A DNA stretch of 64,000 bases from DT-110 sp030148525. GTDB lineage: Bacteria > Bacteroidota > Bacteroidia > Chitinophagales > Saprospiraceae. The position numbers and the translations under genes were made by a program. The notes under the pieces were generated by a model that was not told where the DNA came from, did not search any database, and saw only the letters and a program-made list of their open reading frames with translations. Shown here piece by piece: positions 62,285-64,000 of this stretch (its first letter is position 1; each line of letters begins with the position of its first letter). The stretch is from NCBI GenBank assembly GCA_965227445.1, contig OZ245751.1, positions 6,138,001-6,202,000 of the forward strand. The letters run 5' to 3'.

Positions 62285-62314
62285 GATGATATTTGATTTC
62301 TGTTGAAAAAAGGG

Positions 62315-64000
62315 TTAAGACTGCATGGCCTGCCATACGCGTTCGGGCGTCAGCGGCATCTCGAGGTTTTTGATCCCATGCGGACGCAGGGCATCCATTA
62401 CCGCATTGACGACGGCCGGCGTAGAACCAATGGCTCCGGCTTCACCGGCCCCTTTCACACCCAGTGGATTGTGGGGGCAGGGCGTCTCGATGCGATCGAT
62501 CTCGAAGCTCGGAAAGTCATCGGCCCGTGGCATGGTGTAATCCATATACGAGGCATTGACCAACTGGCCGAAGTCGTCGTAGATGGCCCCTTCGTGCAAG
62601 GCCTGACCAATTCCCTGGGCCAGTCCGCCGTGAATCTGACCGTCGACGATCATGGGGTTGATCACGTTCCCTACGTCATCGACCGCAATGAAGCGTTTGA
62701 GGGTCACCTTGCCGGTGTCTTTGTCCACCTCCACTACGGCAATATGTGCGCCGTTGGGATAGGTGAAGTTGGCCGGGTCGTAGAAGCTGCTGAAGTCCAG
62801 TCCGGGCTCCACCCCTTCCGGGTAATCGTGGGGCACGTAGGCTGTCAGGGCCACATCCCCGAAGCCGATGCTCTTATCAGTTCCCTTCACCGTCCATTTA
62901 CCTTCGGCAAACTCGATATCGTCTTCGGAGGCTTCCAGTTTATGGGCCGCAATTTTATTTCCTTTTTCAATGATCTTATCGATACTCTTGACGATGGCAC
63001 TACCACCTACCGCCAGCGAGCGGGAGCCATAGGTTCCCATACCGAAGGCGACCGAGTCGGAATCACCATGAATGATCTCCACGTCTTCCAATGGGATACC
63101 AAAGCGGTCGGCGACCACCTGGGCGAAGGTAGTTTCGTGTCCTTGTCCGTGCGAGTGAGCACCGGTAAATACGCTCACCTTACCGGTGGGCTGTACGCGT
63201 ACCTGGCCAACCTCGTACAATCCGGCGCGGGCGCCGAGGGCACCAACTACAGCCGAAGGCGCAATACCGCAGGCCTCAATGTAGGTGGAAAAGCCAATGC
63301 CGAGGTACTTGCCGTTCTTGCGGGCTTCCTCCTGTTCTTTGCGGAAATTGTCGTAGCCCACCATCTCCAGCGCCCGCTTGAAAACGGTTTCGTAATTACC
63401 GCTATCGTATTGGAGAGCTACCTGGGTGGTATAGCCTTCCTGTTCTACTCCGTCGAAAGCGGGGATGAAATTTTTGAACCGAAGTTCCGTCGGGTCCATA
63501 TCCATTTCCAGGGCAGCGGTATCCATGAGGCGCTCCAATAAATAAGTTGCCTCCGGGCGACCGGCGCCACGATAGGCATCCACCGGAGTGGTGTGCGTAA
63601 AGGTAGCCACGAGGTCGATGTGGATCTTGGGCGTGGTGTAGACGCCCTGCAGCAGCGTACCGTGCAACCAGGTGGGTACAGCCGGAGCAAAGGTCGAGAG
63701 GTAAGCTCCCAGGTTGGCGTGGGTATTCACGCGCAGTCCGACGATCTTACCGTCTTTGTCAAAACCCATTTCGGCCGTAGTGACGTGATCGCGGCCGTGG
63801 GCGTCGGTCATAAAGGCTTCGCTACGATCCGATGTCCACTTGATGGGGCGTCCGATGCGCTGGGAGGCCCAGATCATCATGGCCTCTTCGGCATAATGGT
63901 AGATTTTACTACCGAATCCGCCACCCACATCGGGCGCTACTACGCGCACTTTGTGCTCGGGTATGCCGAGTACAAAGGCCGTCATCAGCAGACGGGTCAG
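62315..64000 (-). CDS. Molybdopterin-binding large subunit, form II CoxL / xanthine dehydrogenase family (5' end outside window)
   Basis: At least 560 residues; the frame is open to the window edge, so the true start is beyond 64000. The Mo-cofactor domain shows VRVVAPDVGGGFGSKIYHYAEE, the active-site loop AYRGAGRPEATYLLERLMD (the AYRGAGR signature of form II, not the AYxCSFR of true CO dehydrogenase), GAHSHGQGHETTFAQVVADRFG and GVKGAGEAGAIGSTPAVVNAV with the catalytic Glu. It probably oxidises an aldehyde, purine or other small molecule rather than CO. First of the cox-type genes in the minus-strand operon. Confidence 0.93.
   Translation of the reverse strand: MTRLLMTAFVLGIPEHKVRVVAPDVGGGFGSKIYHYAEEAMMIWASQRIGRPIKWTSDRSEAFMTDAHGRDHVTTAEMGFDKDGKIVGLRVNTHANLGAYLSTFAPAVPTWLHGTLLQGVYTTPKIHIDLVATFTHTTPVDAYRGAGRPEATYLLERLMDTAALEMDMDPTELRFKNFIPAFDGVEQEGYTTQVALQYDSGNYETVFKRALEMVGYDNFRKEQEEARKNGKYLGIGFSTYIEACGIAPSAVVGALGARAGLYEVGQVRVQPTGKVSVFTGAHSHGQGHETTFAQVVADRFGIPLEDVEIIHGDSDSVAFGMGTYGSRSLAVGGSAIVKSIDKIIEKGNKIAAHKLEASEDDIEFAEGKWTVKGTDKSIGFGDVALTAYVPHDYPEGVEPGLDFSSFYDPANFTYPNGAHIAVVEVDKDTGKVTLKRFIAVDDVGNVINPMIVDGQIHGGLAQGIGQALHEGAIYDDFGQLVNASYMDYTMPRADDFPSFEIDRIETPCPHNPLGVKGAGEAGAIGSTPAVVNAVMDALRPHGIKNLEMPLTPERVWQAMQS

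Noticed and set aside
62303..63541. 412-aa plus-strand ORF opposite the CoxL-like gene
   Set aside because: Antisense shadow; the minus frame carries clear molybdenum hydroxylase motifs.

Overview
The window looks like chromosome of a Bacteroidota bacterium, most likely a Saprospiria/Lewinella-type marine member. The reasons are: repeated TAnnTTTG -7 promoter elements (some with a TTTG/TTG about 20 nt upstream), Bacteroidota-restricted families (DUF5606, DUF4783, PorP/SprF, the type IX secretion type-B C-terminal signal, SprB-type repeats), a bacterial GGGP-synthase homologue, and few strong Shine-Dalgarno sites. I saw no tRNA, rRNA, prophage, CRISPR array or complete insertion sequence.

Layout. 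1-11 kb: housekeeping and small conserved genes (truncated dienelactone hydrolase lipoprotein, fused 2-oxoacid dehydrogenase E1, DUF5606, an M3 oligopeptidase, a DPM1-like glycosyltransferase, TIGR02757 protein, DUF4783, gpmI and a lipoprotein), followed by two candidate small RNA units on the minus strand. 11.5-20 kb: exported M28 peptidase, hpt and an inositol-monophosphatase-family enzyme in series, a MacB-type permease, and a polysaccharide export trio (flippase, Wzz-like, Wzy/ligase-like). 20-34 kb: crcB and a second M3 peptidase, uppS, bamA, a 55-aa membrane protein, rsgA, GGGP synthase, type II sulfide:quinone oxidoreductase, an atypical pyruvate kinase, a DUF481 protein, an FAD oxidoreductase and pgeF. 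34-39 kb: PiT transporter fused to a PhoU-like domain, an LpxA-fold protein and a thioredoxin-fold protein, separated by several kinds of repeat.

39-57 kb is the most unusual part. A secreted caspase-fold protein, a 1873-aa T9SS adhesin and its SprF partner run on the plus strand. An exported CHAT-TPR protein, a DPYGNQ-repeat protein and an exported papain-type peptidase with a DUF4384-like tail run on the minus strand. An ECF sigma factor and a membrane TPR anti-sigma-like protein diverge from the CHAT gene across two large perfect palindromes. All three peptidase-fold proteins carry signal peptides, so I infer an envelope proteolysis or signalling module. 57-64 kb: an M15 peptidase lipoprotein, a membrane protein, and a molybdenum hydroxylase cluster (VWA CoxE-like, MoxR ATPase, FAD subunit, form II CoxL-like subunit running off the end).

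Intergenic DNA is rich in structured repeats: 7-bp-period arrays (consensus close to ACGGYNN, or its relatives AGGTNTG/CCTCANA) at about nine places including 32 perfect GCCGTCA copies, a 163-bp MITE-like palindrome, a duplicated 62-bp REP-like unit, a three-way-junction element, and CCCTTCCC palindromes around the MoxR gene. In three cases the repeat supplies the stop codon of the neighbouring gene.
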